Of a stretch of DNA of 28,622 nucleotides, positions 9,649 to 18,611 are shown piece after piece (position 1 is the stretch's first letter; the number at the start of each line of letters is the position of its first letter). A program made the translations under genes and the position numbers. Source of the DNA: Sphingomonas sp. CCH21-G11 (GTDB lineage Bacteria; Pseudomonadota; Alphaproteobacteria; Sphingomonadales; Sphingomonadaceae). The notes below the pieces were generated by a model. The model was not told the origin of the DNA. It searched no databases and worked only from the letters and a program-made list of their open reading frames with translations. The stretch is from assembly GCF_001555965.1 (NCBI RefSeq), contig NZ_LSHX01000013.1, positions 1-28,622 of the forward strand, read 5' to 3'.

Positions 9649-10197
9649 TCAGTCGCGTGCGAGGACGATCATTCCACCCGGTGCGGGGACGCAGTCCAGC
9701 CATTCGCGGACCGGCAAGCCGCGACGATGCCCGATCAGGCTCGCGATCGGCCCGCCATGGGTGACGACCACGCCCGGCCCGTCGGGCAGCCGCCGCCAAG
9801 CGGCGAGCGCGCGGTCCATCAGCGCAAGGGTGGTTTCGCCGCCGCCCGGCCTGAACTGGTCGGGCGCGTCGATCATGCCGTCCATCGCATTGCCGGTGGC
9901 ACGATGGATCGCAGCCCAGCTTTGCCCCTCCCACGTGCCGAAGTCGCGCTCGCGCCAGCCGGGATCGGCGACGAGCGCACAGCGTGCGTGCGCAGCGATG
10001 CGGCGGGCGAGCCGGGTGCTGCGCGTGAGGCCGCTGTGCACGACCCATGCGGGGTCCCGCGCCGCCAGTTCCGCCGCCAGCGGCGCGATCGCCGCGATGC
10101 CCTGTCGGCTGAGACCGGCATCGCTGACGCCGTAGCAGCGACCGTGCCAGGCGCGCGCCACCTGGGTGTGGCGGACGAGCACGACGTCGGCTGTCAC
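9649..10197 (-). CDS. cobC: Histidine-phosphatase family alpha-ribazole phosphatase (CobC type)
   Basis: 182 residues beginning with GTG at 10197 in a GTGA overlap with the cobS stop. It belongs to the phosphoglycerate-mutase-like phosphatases. The phosphohistidine motif is RHT at residues 9-11 (RHG is more usual), the acid/base Glu lies in WRERDFGTWEG, and the second His in VVTHGG. In the B12 pathway this enzyme removes phosphate from alpha-ribazole-5'-phosphate or adenosylcobalamin-5'-phosphate. As the last gene of the eleven-gene B12 operon, overlapping cobS, that role is well supported by context although the family itself is broad. The gene symbol follows Salmonella usage and should not be confused with Pseudomonas denitrificans CobC, the aminotransferase-like enzyme encoded at 17592-18611. 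Confidence 0.87.
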   Translation of the reverse strand: MTADVVLVRHTQVARAWHGRCYGVSDAGLSRQGIAAIAPLAAELAARDPAWVVHSGLTRSTRLARRIAAHARCALVADPGWRERDFGTWEGQSWAAIHRATGNAMDGMIDAPDQFRPGGGETTLALMDRALAAWRRLPDGPGVVVTHGGPIASLIGHRRGLPVREWLDCVPAPGGMIVLARD

Positions 10198-11000
10198 CGC
10201 GCGGCTGCCGCGAGCAGCAGGATGAGCTGGCCCATATAGGCCGCAAAGCCCAGGCAATCGCCGGTGCTGCCGCCAATCCGCCGGCGCAGCAGGCCGCGCA
10301 GCCACAGGCAGAACACGCCCGCGATGCAAATCGCTGCAATGAACGCGACCGGCTGGAACAGCGCGACCGCGGCCAGCCCGGGAATCGCCGTTGCGGTGGC
10401 GCGCATCAGCGTGGCCGCGCCGACGCCGGTGCCGACATCCTTGGCCAGCCCGGTTCCGCCCGGTGCCGGGGCAATGATCGTCATCATCACGACGACGACC
10501 AGCCGGCCGAACGTCGCCGCGCCGATCAGCGCGGCCGACGCCACCCAAGGCGTCAGCGTGGTCAGGATGGCAACGCTCAGCGCCGCGCGCAGCCCGATCG
10601 CCAGGATCAGCCCGACGCTGCCATAGCTGCCGATCCGGCTGTCCTTCAGAATGCGCCGCACGTCTTCGGGCGTGCTGCCGCCGCCGAACGCGTCGCAGAA
10701 ATCGGCGACGGCATCCTCGTGGAAGGCGCCGGTCAGCCGCGCCTCGATCGCCAGCGCAATCAGCACCGCGACGACCGGCGGCCACAGCTGCGCCGCGGCG
10801 AGCGCGACCGCGGCGGTGATCGCGCCGACCAGCGCGCCGACCAGGGGAAACCAGGCCACCGCGCGCACCAGCCCGGTCGCCACCTGCGCGGCGGTCAGGC
10901 TGGCGGTCCCTGGCACCGGCAGGCGCGTCAGGAACTGCACGGCCAGTACCGGTGGTGCCCACCACGGGCAGTCGGGCGACGCGTCAGACGCCAAGTTCAT
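10194..11000 (-). CDS. cobS: Adenosylcobinamide-GDP ribazoletransferase (cobalamin synthase)
   Basis: 268 residues. This integral membrane enzyme joins adenosylcobinamide-GDP to alpha-ribazole (phosphate), closing the nucleotide loop of cobalamin. Diagnostic motifs are LAVQFLTRLPVPG near the N-terminus and FHEDAVADFCDAFGGG near residue 100, the Asp/Glu-rich metal-binding signature of CobS (usually HEDGLADTADGFGGG). KDSRIGSYGSVGL follows, then several hydrophobic helices up to the C-terminal MGQLILLLAAAAR. The start at 11000 overlaps the cobT stop by 17 bases. A longer open frame upstream is antisense noise from the cobT region, and no strong ribosome site is visible, consistent with translation by coupling. 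The stop overlaps the cobC GTG start. Confidence 0.92.
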   Translation of the reverse strand: MNLASDASPDCPWWAPPVLAVQFLTRLPVPGTASLTAAQVATGLVRAVAWFPLVGALVGAITAAVALAAAQLWPPVVAVLIALAIEARLTGAFHEDAVADFCDAFGGGSTPEDVRRILKDSRIGSYGSVGLILAIGLRAALSVAILTTLTPWVASAALIGAATFGRLVVVVMMTIIAPAPGGTGLAKDVGTGVGAATLMRATATAIPGLAAVALFQPVAFIAAICIAGVFCLWLRGLLRRRIGGSTGDCLGFAAYMGQLILLLAAAAR

Positions 11001-11991
11001 CGAGCCGCGCGACGTCGGACAAAAGGGCCGCCGCGCTGTCGAGCAGGGGCAGCGCGACGAGCGCGCCCGTGCCCTCGCCCAGCCGCATCTCCCAATCGAG
11101 CAGCGGTTCGAGGCCCAGCGCGTGGAGCGCCGCGCCATGCCCGGGTTCGGCGGAGCGATGCGCGGCGATCATCGCGTCGCGCGTGCCCGGTGCCAGCGCC
11201 TCTGCGATCAACGCGGCGGCGGTCGCGACAAAGCCGTCGAGCAGCAGCGTCGCGCCCAGGGTCGCGCCCTCGGCGAAGAAGCCGGCCATCGCCACGATCT
11301 CGAACCCGGCGACTTCGGCGATGGCGGCGCGCGGATCGGCGGGCAGGTGCGCGCGCGCGCGCGCCGTCGCGGCGGCGACGATCCGCGTCTTCGCCGCCAG
11401 CATTGCATCGTCCGCGCCCGCGCCGCGCCCGACCGCACCGGCGGGATCGGCCTGGGCCAGCAGCGCGGTCAGGCACGCGGCCGACGTCGTGTTGCCGATG
11501 CCCATCTCGCCCGCGATCAGCACCTGATGCCCGTCCGCCCGCGCGCGCCGCGCCTCCTGCGCGCCGGTCGTCCATGCGGCGTCGAACTGCGCGACGGTCA
11601 TTGCCGAGCCGACCGACAGGTCGGCGGTGCCCGCACCCAGGCTGGCACGCGCATGAAACGTCGGATGCGGCGGGGCGGGGGGCAGGGCGACGCCGACATC
11701 GGCGAGCCGCAGGTCGCAACCCTGCGCCGCGGCCAGCGCCGAACTGGTCGCCCGTCCGGCCAGGATGGTGCCGACCATCAGCCCGGTCACCGCCTGCGGC
11801 CATGCCGAAACGCCCTGCGCGACGACGCCATGGTCGGCGGCGAACAGCACGATCCGGCGCGGGCGCGTCGCGGGCGTCAGGTGCTGCTGGATGACGGCGA
11901 GCCGCACCGCCAGCTTTTCGAGCCGCCCCAGGCTGCGGGTCGGTTTGGCAAGCGCGTCCAGATGCGCCCAGGCGGCGGCTTCATCGATCAT
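10984..11991 (-). CDS. cobT: Nicotinate-nucleotide--dimethylbenzimidazole phosphoribosyltransferase
   Basis: 335 residues, close to the usual 340-360. CobT transfers phosphoribose from nicotinate mononucleotide to dimethylbenzimidazole, or another lower-ligand base, giving alpha-ribazole phosphate. Recognisable segments are [17 protein letters not shown] near the N-terminus, [19 protein letters not shown], the [13 protein letters not shown] loop, and the C-terminal [19 protein letters not shown] carrying the catalytic Glu (Glu317 in Salmonella). It starts with an ATGA overlap on the cobQ stop. No bluB, which makes dimethylbenzimidazole, is present in the window, so the base must come from elsewhere in the genome or from the environment. 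Confidence 0.94.
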   Translation of the reverse strand: MIDEAAAWAHLDALAKPTRSLGRLEKLAVRLAVIQQHLTPATRPRRIVLFAADHGVVAQGVSAWPQAVTGLMVGTILAGRATSSALAAAQGCDLRLADVGVALPPAPPHPTFHARASLGAGTADLSVGSAMTVAQFDAAWTTGAQEARRARADGHQVLIAGEMGIGNTTSAACLTALLAQADPAGAVGRGAGADDAMLAAKTRIVAAATARARAHLPADPRAAIAEVAGFEIVAMAGFFAEGATLGATLLLDGFVATAAALIAEALAPGTRDAMIAAHRSAEPGHGAALHALGLEPLLDWEMRLGEGTGALVALPLLDSAAALLSDVARLDELGV

Positions 11992-13445
11992 CGTTCATCC
12001 CTTGCAATCGCCACCAGCCGATCGACGTCGACATGCGTTTCGAGGTGGTCGGCCAGCATGTCCAGCGCCCGGTCGACGCGATCGGCCTGTGCGACGCCGT
12101 CGCTGCCGCTGCCGATCTGCGCGAGCCAGGCGGCGCGCTGCGTGGGGTGGTCGAACAGGCGGTGGACATAACATCCCGCAATGCGGCCATCGGTGCTGAT
12201 CGCCCCGTCGATCTGGCCGTCGGCGAGGCGCAGCAGCGGCTGCACCGGCGCGTACGGCACCGTCCGTCCGGCGTGGATCTCGTACCCGATAAAGGGCGCG
12301 CCGTCGGCGATGCGGGTGCCGGTGGTCTCGACGACGCGTTTGTCGGCGGTCAGCACCGTGGCGACGGGCAGGTGGCCGAGCCCCGCAACCTCGCGCGCCG
12401 GCCCCTCGATGCCGTCCGGATCGGAAATGGTCGCGCCCAGCATCTGATAGCCGCCGCAGATGCCCAGCAGCGCGCCGCCGCGCCGGACATGCGCGGCGAT
12501 GTCGATGTCCCACCCCTGCCGGCGCACGAAATCCAGGTCGGCGATCGTCGCCTTGGTGCCGGGCAGGATGATCAGCGCCGCGTCGGCGGGCAGCGGCGTG
12601 CCCGGCGGCACCATGACCAGCCGCACGCCGGGTTCGTGGCGCAGCGGATCGAAATCGTCGAAATTGGCGATGCGCGACAGCATCGGCACCGCGATGGTGA
12701 TCGCGCCGGGCGACGCGGCGGCGGTATCGAGCACGACCGCATCCTCCGCCGGCAATTGCCGCGCCGCCGCCAGCCAGGGCACGATGCCCAGCCCCGGCCA
12801 GCCGGTGCGCCGCGCGATCTCGGCATAGCCATCGTCGAACAGGCGGATGTCGCCGCGGAACTTGTTGATCACGAATCCGCGGATCATCGCGGCATCGGCG
12901 GGGTCGAGCACCGCCTGTGTCCCGACCAGCGACGCGATCACGCCGCCGCGGTCGATGTCGCCGACCAGCACGACGGGCACATTCGCTGCGCGTGAAAAGC
13001 CCATATTGGCGATGTCGCCGGCGCGCAGATTGGTTTCGGCCGGGCTGCCCGCGCCCTCGACGATCACCAGATCGGCCTGCGCGCGCAGCCGGTGCCAGGA
13101 TTGCAGCACCGCGGCCAGCCAGGCATCCTTGCGCCGGCGATAGTCGCCGGCGTCGAGCGTGCCCGCGACCCGGCCGTGGATGACCAGCTGCGCGCCGGTG
13201 TCCGATTGCGGCTTGATCAGCACCGGGTTCATGTCGGTGGTCGGCGGCGTACGGCACGCCATCGCCTGCAGCGCCTGGGCCCGGCCGATTTCGCCGCCCG
13301 CCGCGACGGCGGCGTTGTTCGACATGTTCTGCGGCTTGAACGGGCGCACGGTCAGGCCGCGATTGGCAAGGGCGCGGCACAATCCGGCGACCAGCACCGA
13401 CTTGCCGACGTCCGATCCGGTGCCCTGGAGCATCACCGCAGCCAT
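11988..13445 (-). CDS. cobQ: Cobyric acid synthase (glutamine-dependent)
   Basis: 485 residues. CobQ amidates side chains b, d, e and g of adenosylcobyrinic acid a,c-diamide, using ATP and glutamine, to give adenosylcobyric acid. The N-terminal dethiobiotin-synthetase-like domain starts [20 protein letters not shown], with [10 protein letters not shown] after it. The C-terminal class-I glutaminase domain has the nucleophile Cys in [12 protein letters not shown] (near residue 330), the [11 protein letters not shown] block and the catalytic His in [10 protein letters not shown]. The ATG at 13445 is preferred over one at 13433 because family members have a few residues before [12 protein letters not shown]. 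Either way it overlaps the cbiB stop. The upstream extension to 13550 is spurious. This step is not needed for salvage of cobinamide, so earlier intermediates must be available. Confidence 0.93.
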   Translation of the reverse strand: MAAVMLQGTGSDVGKSVLVAGLCRALANRGLTVRPFKPQNMSNNAAVAAGGEIGRAQALQAMACRTPPTTDMNPVLIKPQSDTGAQLVIHGRVAGTLDAGDYRRRKDAWLAAVLQSWHRLRAQADLVIVEGAGSPAETNLRAGDIANMGFSRAANVPVVLVGDIDRGGVIASLVGTQAVLDPADAAMIRGFVINKFRGDIRLFDDGYAEIARRTGWPGLGIVPWLAAARQLPAEDAVVLDTAAASPGAITIAVPMLSRIANFDDFDPLRHEPGVRLVMVPPGTPLPADAALIILPGTKATIADLDFVRRQGWDIDIAAHVRRGGALLGICGGYQMLGATISDPDGIEGPAREVAGLGHLPVATVLTADKRVVETTGTRIADGAPFIGYEIHAGRTVPYAPVQPLLRLADGQIDGAISTDGRIAGCYVHRLFDHPTQRAAWLAQIGSGSDGVAQADRVDRALDMLADHLETHVDVDRLVAIARDER

Positions 13446-14362
13446 GCGATCGCCCCAACCGACAGCCAGAGCAACAGGCAGGCGCGACGATAGATCGCGA
13501 GCGCGCGGTCGAGGTCGGCGGCATCGGGCGGCGGCCCGTCGCCCAGCCATGCGCGTGGTGCCGGCGCGCCGTCATAGCTGACCGGCCCGCCCAGCCGCCG
13601 GCCGATTGCGCCCGCCATCGCTGCTTCCGGCCAGCCGCCATTGGGCGAGGCGTGGTGCCGGGCGTCGCGCCACATGACAGCAAACCCGCCGCCGCCCGCG
13701 ATCGCGATGCCCAGCCCGGCAAGCCGCGCCGGCAACCAGTTGGCCATGTCGTCCAGACGCGCGGCGGCCCAGCCAAACCAGCGGTAGCGATCGTCGCGAT
13801 GGCCGATCAACGAATCGGCGGTGTTGATCGCCTTGCACGCCAACAGCCCCGGTAACCCTGCGACGAGGAACCAGAATGCCGGTGCGACCACGCCGTCGCA
13901 AAAGCTCTCCGCCAGGCTCTCGGTCGCCGCCAGTGCAACGCCCCGCTGGTCGAGCGTCGCGGTATCGCGCCCGACGATATGCGCCACCGCCGCGCGCGCG
14001 GCGACCAGGTCACCCCGGCGCAGCGGGCGCGCCACCGCGCGGACATGATCGTCCAGGCTGCGCTGGGCGAGCCCCGTCGTCGCCAGCACGATGATCGCCG
14101 TGATCCCGATCGCGTGGTCGCCGGCGATCCGTTCGACGAGCAGCCCGGCCGCCGCCGCCCCGCCGGCGACGACGATGATCAGCGCGACCCCCATCGTGCG
14201 GCGACGCGGCGCACTGCCCCGGTTCCATCCGCGCTCCAGCGCCGCGATCGCGCCGCCGATCCAGGTCACGGGATGACCGATCGCTCCGAACAGCGCGGCC
14301 GGATAGCCGATCGCCGCCTCGCCGATCAGCGCGACCAGCAGTTGTTCGGGCCGCGCGATCAC
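13433..14362 (-). CDS. cbiB: Adenosylcobinamide-phosphate synthase (CbiB; CobD in Pseudomonas naming)
   Basis: 309 residues, the normal size for this integral membrane enzyme. It attaches (R)-1-amino-2-propanol phosphate to adenosylcobyric acid. The family pattern is seen in [22 protein letters not shown] near the start (split as [16 protein letters not shown] and VTWIGG), [60 protein letters not shown] (read in pieces) and [23 protein letters not shown]. Several hydrophobic helices are evident. The start codon is GTG at 14362 in a GTGA overlap with the btuD stop. Its product follows CobQ action and feeds CobU, and its substrate arm comes from the threonine-phosphate decarboxylase at 17592-18611. 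Many annotations call this gene cobD, so the names need care. Confidence 0.93.
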   Translation of the reverse strand: MIARPEQLLVALIGEAAIGYPAALFGAIGHPVTWIGGAIAALERGWNRGSAPRRRTMGVALIIVVAGGAAAAGLLVERIAGDHAIGITAIIVLATTGLAQRSLDDHVRAVARPLRRGDLVAARAAVAHIVGRDTATLDQRGVALAATESLAESFCDGVVAPAFWFLVAGLPGLLACKAINTADSLIGHRDDRYRWFGWAAARLDDMANWLPARLAGLGIAIAGGGGFAVMWRDARHHASPNGGWPEAAMAGAIGRRLGGPVSYDGAPAPRAWLGDGPPPDAADLDRALAIYRRACLLLWLSVGAIAWLR

Positions 14363-15156
14363 GCGGGTGCCACCCGACCGGTCGAAACCAGCACGCGATC
14401 GCCTGCATCCGTGGTGGCGATCGTACAGGCGATGCCATAGGTGTCGCGGATGCGCGCCGGAGTCAGCACTACATCCGGTGGTCCGTCCGCGCTCACGCGC
14501 CCGCCCGCCAGCAGCAGCACCTGATCGGCGATCCGCAGTGCGTGGTTGAGGTCATGGAGGACGACGATCACGCCCGCGCCCGCGGCGGCGGCGGCGCGCA
14601 GCCCGTCGAGCGCGTCATGCTGGTGCGCGGGGTCCAGATTGGCGAGCGGCTCGTCGGCGAGCAGCCATTCGGGCGCGCCCGCCAGCACGCGGGCAAGCAG
14701 CACGCGCGCACGCTCGCCCCCCGACAGCGCGGAGACCGGGCGATCGGCAAAGCGGGCGACGTCGGTGGCCGCCATTGCGGCGGCGACTGCGGCTCGGTCG
14801 GCAGTGCTTTCGCCCCAGCGGCCACGATGCGGATAGCGGCCCAGCGCGACCAGCGTTGCGACATCGACGTCCCAATGCACGTCGGCGACCTGCGGCAGCA
14901 ATCCGATGCGCCGCGCCAGATCGCGCCGCGACACCGCGTCACGCGGCGTGCCGTCGATCCGCACCTCGCCGCGATCGGGTCGGCGCAGTCCGGCCAGACA
15001 GGCGAGCAGCGTCGACTTGCCCGCGCCATTGGGGCCGAGCACAGCGGTCACCTGCCCGCGCCCGAAGCGCGCGGCAACGTCGTCGAGCACGCGGACGCCG
15101 CCCAGCGTGACCGTCAGCGCCGCGACCGTCAGCTCGCCCATCGTCGCCACCCTCAT
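14359..15156 (-). CDS. btuD: Corrinoid ABC transporter ATP-binding protein (BtuD)
   Basis: 265 residues. All ABC-ATPase motifs are present: Walker A GPNGAGKST, the Q-loop in IGLLPQ, signature ALSGGERARVLLAR, Walker B EWLLADEPLANLD and the switch His in VIVVLHDLNHAL. It powers uptake by the BtuC permease encoded next to it. The sequence belongs to the FecE/BtuD/HmuV group, so iron-siderophore uptake would look similar. Position inside the B12 operon and under the riboswitch decides for corrinoids. The ATG at 15156 overlaps the permease stop (ATGA); a second in-frame ATG five codons later is possible. The long upstream frame to 15420 is noise over btuC. Confidence 0.9.
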   Translation of the reverse strand: MRVATMGELTVAALTVTLGGVRVLDDVAARFGRGQVTAVLGPNGAGKSTLLACLAGLRRPDRGEVRIDGTPRDAVSRRDLARRIGLLPQVADVHWDVDVATLVALGRYPHRGRWGESTADRAAVAAAMAATDVARFADRPVSALSGGERARVLLARVLAGAPEWLLADEPLANLDPAHQHDALDGLRAAAAAGAGVIVVLHDLNHALRIADQVLLLAGGRVSADGPPDVVLTPARIRDTYGIACTIATTDAGDRVLVSTGRVAPA

Positions 15157-16124
15157 GCCAGTTTCCGCCGCATGCGCAGCAGCAGGACCAGGAAGAACGG
15201 CCCGCCCAGCATCGACATGGCGATGCCCAGCCGCAGCTCGCTGACCGTCGGCATCGCGCGCACCACGCTGTCGGCGACGATCAGCAGCAGCGCGCCCGCC
15301 AGCGCGGCGGGGAGGAGCACCGCCGAAGGCCGGTTGCCGACAAAGGGGCGGACCATGTGCGGCACGATCAGCCCGACAAAGCCGATCACCCCGGCGGTCG
15401 CCACCGAAGCGCCGACGCATAGCGCGACACCGACGACGACGAGCAGCTGGAGCCGCACCGGATCGACCCCCATCGACCGCGCGGCGCTGTCGCCCAACGT
15501 CAGCACGTCGAGCGTGCGCGCGGTCAGCGCCAGCACCGCGATGCCCAGGCCGATCAGCGGCAGCGCCAGGCGGACATCATCCCAGCTGCGATCGGTGAGT
15601 GCCCCCATGAGCCAGGTGACGATCTGCGACGTAACGAACGGGGTGGGGGCCAGGCTGATCGCCAGCGCAGTCATCGATCCTGCCACGCTCGACACGATGA
15701 CGCCGGCCAGCGTGAAGATGACGATGCTGCCCGATCGCCCGACGATCAGCGCGAGCAGCGTCATCGTCGCCGCCGCCCCGCCGAGCGCGAAGGCGGGCAG
15801 CAGCCACGGCGCGGCGGCATAGCCGAAATAGAGCGAGATCACCGCCCCCAGCGCCGCGCCCGCCGACACGCCGAACAGACCCGGATCGGCGAGCGGGTTG
15901 CGCAGATAGCCCTGCATCACCGCGCCCGACATGCCGAGCCCCGCGCCGACGAGCGCGGCGAGCACGGTGCGCGGCAGGCGCAGCTCGGCGATGATCGGCC
16001 AGCGCGGGTCACCGAGCGTCCAGGCATCGAACGGAATCCACACCTTGCCCGCGATCAGCGAGGCGAGCATCGCCGCCGCGATCGCCGCGACCAGCGCCAG
16101 GTTGAGCGCCCCCCGCCGGGTCAT
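15153..16124 (-). CDS. btuC: Corrinoid ABC transporter permease (BtuC, FecCD family)
   Basis: 323 residues, the standard FecCD/BtuC length, with about ten predicted transmembrane helices. Family landmarks are RLPRTVLAALVGAGLGMSGAVMQGYLRNPLADPGLFGVSAGAALG near residue 50-95 (read in pieces), GSMTALAISL, WLMGALTDRSWDDV, TAGVIGFVGLIVPHMVRPFVG and the C-terminal ELRLGIAMSMLGGPFFLVLLLR. Two copies form the inner-membrane channel, driven by BtuD and fed by BtuF. The start at 16124 is fixed by an ATGA overlap with the btuF stop, and the extension to 16343 is not part of the protein. Siderophore permeases are close relatives; assignment to corrinoids comes from the operon. Confidence 0.9.
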   Translation of the reverse strand: MTRRGALNLALVAAIAAAMLASLIAGKVWIPFDAWTLGDPRWPIIAELRLPRTVLAALVGAGLGMSGAVMQGYLRNPLADPGLFGVSAGAALGAVISLYFGYAAAPWLLPAFALGGAAATMTLLALIVGRSGSIVIFTLAGVIVSSVAGSMTALAISLAPTPFVTSQIVTWLMGALTDRSWDDVRLALPLIGLGIAVLALTARTLDVLTLGDSAARSMGVDPVRLQLLVVVGVALCVGASVATAGVIGFVGLIVPHMVRPFVGNRPSAVLLPAALAGALLLIVADSVVRAMPTVSELRLGIAMSMLGGPFFLVLLLRMRRKLA

Positions 16125-16984
16125 AGCGACCGCCGCACGCGCGCAAGGTGGCCGACCGCGTCGATGATCGTGGGTCCCCCGCAATTCAGCAGCCGGTCGG
16201 GATAGGGGCGCACCGCGATCCGATCGCGCAGCCCGTCGAGCACCGGGTGGCCCAGCATCCGGTCGTCCTGCCCCCGCGCGCCGACCGACAGCAGCAGGCG
16301 GGGCGGGCGCGCGACCAGCGGCTCGAGCGGGAGCACGTCCCACTGCTTCAGGCCATAGCGCGCGCTCTGGTTGGCGAAGCCCGTGCTGCGCAGCAATTCG
16401 TCGGCCAGCGTGCCGGTGCCGGGGACCAGCCCGCCGCCCTGCCAGATCAGCGCCGGTACCGCCGGCCCCCCGGTCCGCGCCGCGCGCACCGCCGCGTCGA
16501 TCCGTCGGACCAGCGCCTCGCCACGTTCGGGCCGGCCGATCGCCGCGGCGATGGTGCGAATCTGCGCGTCGCTTTCCGCCACGGTCGCGGGCACGCCGAT
16601 CTGCACCAGGGCGATGTCCAGCCGGCGGAGCGCAGCGATCGTCGAAGGCTCGACATGCCCGCCGGCGATGACCAGGTCGGGATCAAGCGCGACGACTTCC
16701 TCCGCCGTCCCCGACGTCGCGGTAAAGCGTCGCGCCAGCGCGATCGGGATCGATGTCGCGCGCGGGTCCTGCGAATAGTGGCTGATGCCCGCGATCTGCC
16801 GCGGATCGGCGACCTGCATCAGCACCGCGTCGACGCACGGGTTGATCGACACGACGCGTGGCGATGCGCCTGCCGATTGCCGTCCGGCGGCAGGCGGCGG
16901 CGCGGCGGTGCAGCCGGCGCTCGCCAGCGCCAGCGCGATGGACGGCACGGCCGCCCGGACCCACGCGATCGCCGTCGCGCGCAT
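16121..16984 (-). CDS. btuF: Corrinoid-binding periplasmic protein (BtuF-like)
   Basis: 287 residues. The N-terminal signal is VRAAVPSIALALASAGC. Cys25 is in a lipobox-like SAGC whose -3 position is Ser rather than Leu, so it may be a lipoprotein or a soluble periplasmic protein. The mature part is a cluster-A binding protein of the FecB/BtuF type: PRVVSINPCVDAVLMQVADP, then GISHYSQDP, LDPDLVIAGGHVEPSTIAAL, a helical linker region, and the second lobe with PALIWQGGGLVPGTGTLADELL. It would pass corrinoids from BtuB to BtuCD. The ATG at 16984 shares a base with the cobO stop (TGATG). Binding specificity cannot be read from the sequence; the operon indicates corrinoids. Confidence 0.86.
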   Translation of the reverse strand: MRATAIAWVRAAVPSIALALASAGCTAAPPPAAGRQSAGASPRVVSINPCVDAVLMQVADPRQIAGISHYSQDPRATSIPIALARRFTATSGTAEEVVALDPDLVIAGGHVEPSTIAALRRLDIALVQIGVPATVAESDAQIRTIAAAIGRPERGEALVRRIDAAVRAARTGGPAVPALIWQGGGLVPGTGTLADELLRSTGFANQSARYGLKQWDVLPLEPLVARPPRLLLSVGARGQDDRMLGHPVLDGLRDRIAVRPYPDRLLNCGGPTIIDAVGHLARVRRSL

Positions 16985-17595
16985 CAGAACTCGACGCCCT
17001 TCTGCGCCTTGAACCCGGCCTTGTAGGGGTGCTTGACCTCGCCGAACTCGGTGACCAGGTCGGCGATCTCGATCAGGGCGGGCTGGGCGTTGCGGCCGGT
17101 GATGCAGATATGCTTGGTCAGCGGCCGGTCCTTCAGGAACGCGACGATCTCGTCGATCGGGAGCGTCTCCTGGCGCAGCACGATATTGAGCTCGTCGAGG
17201 ATCACGAAGTCATAGGCCGGGTCGAGGATGAGCGCCTTTGATCGTTCCCACGCCGCGCGCGCAGCGGCGATGTCGCGGGCGCGGTCCTGTGTGTCCCAGG
17301 TGAAACCCTCGCCCATCACCTCAAAGGTCAGCAGGTCGGGATTGGCGTGGAAGAAGTTCTTCTCCCCGGTTTCCCAGCTGCCCTTCACATATTGGACGAT
17401 GCCCACCTTCATTCCCCAGCCCAGGCTGCGGATCGCCATGCCGAACGCGGCGGACGACTTGCCCTTGCCATTGCCGGTATGGACGATCAGCAGCCCGCGC
17501 TCGAGCGTGTGCCGCGCCTGGATGCGCGCGCGTGCCGCCTGGACGCGCTTCATGCGTTCGTTGTGGCGGGCGAAGTCGGCTTCGGTTTCGGTCAT
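16984..17595 (-). CDS. cobO: Cob(I)yrinic acid a,c-diamide adenosyltransferase (CobO/BtuR type)
   Basis: 203 residues, the normal CobO length. It adds the 5'-deoxyadenosyl group of ATP to the reduced cobalt of corrinoids. The P-loop HTGNGKGKSSAAFG lies near residues 41-54, followed by VGIVQYVKGSWETGE, the FVILDELNIVL Walker-B-like block near 125, and CITGRNAQPALIEIADLVTE near the C-terminus. The ATG at 17595 is chosen because it forms an ATGA overlap with the preceding stop and has GGAG about 9 bases upstream. An alternative ATG at 17610 would add five residues. CobO can act both in de novo synthesis and on imported corrinoids, which fits a gene group containing BtuB and BtuFCD. Confidence 0.95.
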   Translation of the reverse strand: MTETEADFARHNERMKRVQAARARIQARHTLERGLLIVHTGNGKGKSSAAFGMAIRSLGWGMKVGIVQYVKGSWETGEKNFFHANPDLLTFEVMGEGFTWDTQDRARDIAAARAAWERSKALILDPAYDFVILDELNIVLRQETLPIDEIVAFLKDRPLTKHICITGRNAQPALIEIADLVTEFGEVKHPYKAGFKAQKGVEF

Positions 17596-18611
17596 CGGTC
17601 GTTGCTCCATGAAGCCAGGGCGTCGCACACGCGTTGCCAGCTCGCCACGTCGCCGGGCAGTCCCAGGCGCAGCCACGTCGGCTGCGCCACGAACGGGCGG
17701 GTCAGCACACCGGCGCGGGCGAGGTGCGCGAACAGCGCGTCGCGTCGCGGCAGTGCGACCAGCATGAAGAACGCGGTGCGGCCGACGATGTCCAGCCCCG
17801 CCGCCGCGACCTGCGCCGCCATCCGCTCGGACGCCTCGCTCAGCCGCTGGCGCTGCCCCGACTGCCAGGCCGTGTCCCCATAGGCGGCGATCCCCGCCGC
17901 CAGCGCGGGCGTGCTGATCGGCCAGTCGCCCAGCATTGCGCGCAACGGTGCCGCAATAGCGGGCGGCGCGATGACGAAGCCCAGCCGCAGCCCGGCCAGC
18001 CCATAGAACTTCCCGAACGATCGCAGCACGATCAGTCCCGGCCAGCCGCGCCCCGCCACGCTGTCCTCGGGGATCGCATCGGCAAAGGCCTCGTCGACGA
18101 TCAGCCAGCCGCCTTTCGCCGCCAGCCGCGTGGCGACGCCGGCCAGCGCGTTGGCATCAGCGTACCATCCGTCCGGATTGTTGGGGCGGGCGAGGACGAT
18201 GTGGCGGTGTTCGCCGGCGACATCGGCGAAGTCGGCGCGGGACAACGCGACCGCCCTGTCCTGCGGCCACATCGCGCGGTGGCCCGCATAGCCCGGTGTC
18301 ACCCAGCCGGCGGGTCCGGGCAGGATCGCCCCGATCAGGCGCAGCGCCAGGTCGCTGCCCGGTACCGCCACCACATGGTCGGGGACGGTGCCAAAGGCAT
18401 GTGCCGCGCGCGCCTCCAGCTCTGCCAGCCGCGCCGGATCGGGCAGGGGGGCGGGGGCTTCACCGGGTTCAGCGACCGGATAGGCCCAGGGCGCGATGCC
18501 GGTCGACAGGTCGGTCCAGGCCGCCACCTGCGGGAACCACGCGCGCGCCTGGTCGACGCGGCCGCCATGGACGGCGAAGCGCGCGATCAGGTCGGGGGCG
18601 GGCGCGGTCAT
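17592..18611 (-). CDS. cobD: L-threonine-O-3-phosphate decarboxylase (CobD Salmonella naming; CobC Pseudomonas naming)
   Basis: 339 residues. A fold-type I PLP enzyme of the histidinol-phosphate aminotransferase group. It decarboxylates threonine phosphate to (R)-1-amino-2-propanol phosphate, the linker used by CbiB. Visible are the N-terminal HGGRVDQARAWFP and DLSTGIAPWAYP segments typical of this branch, ARPNNPDGWYADANAL, the PLP-contacting Asp in LIVDEAFADAIPED, the Schiff-base lysine in VLRSFGKFYGLAGLRLGF, and the C-terminal substrate-carboxylate Arg in TWLRLGLPG. The start at 18611 is in a TGATG overlap with the btuB stop. A longer frame to 18740 runs over btuB and is rejected. A plain histidinol-phosphate aminotransferase is the alternative, but the operon argues against it. 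Confidence 0.9.
   Translation of the reverse strand: MTAPAPDLIARFAVHGGRVDQARAWFPQVAAWTDLSTGIAPWAYPVAEPGEAPAPLPDPARLAELEARAAHAFGTVPDHVVAVPGSDLALRLIGAILPGPAGWVTPGYAGHRAMWPQDRAVALSRADFADVAGEHRHIVLARPNNPDGWYADANALAGVATRLAAKGGWLIVDEAFADAIPEDSVAGRGWPGLIVLRSFGKFYGLAGLRLGFVIAPPAIAAPLRAMLGDWPISTPALAAGIAAYGDTAWQSGQRQRLSEASERMAAQVAAAGLDIVGRTAFFMLVALPRRDALFAHLARAGVLTRPFVAQPTWLRLGLPGDVASWQRVCDALASWSNDR

Noticed and set aside
11347..11364. GC-alternating run (gcgcgcgcgcgc-like) in cobT as a repeat or Z-DNA element
   Set aside because: It encodes the normal [10 protein letters not shown] stretch of CobT; similar short GC runs occur throughout this high-GC window.
10651..12171. 506-codon plus-strand frame over cobS and cobT
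   Set aside because: Antisense to conserved cobalamin genes, with Arg/Ala-rich composition and no family resemblance.
14359..16984. Iron-siderophore ABC transporter instead of BtuFCD
   Set aside because: The family alone cannot decide, but the three genes overlap B12 genes on both sides and are downstream of the cobalamin riboswitch.
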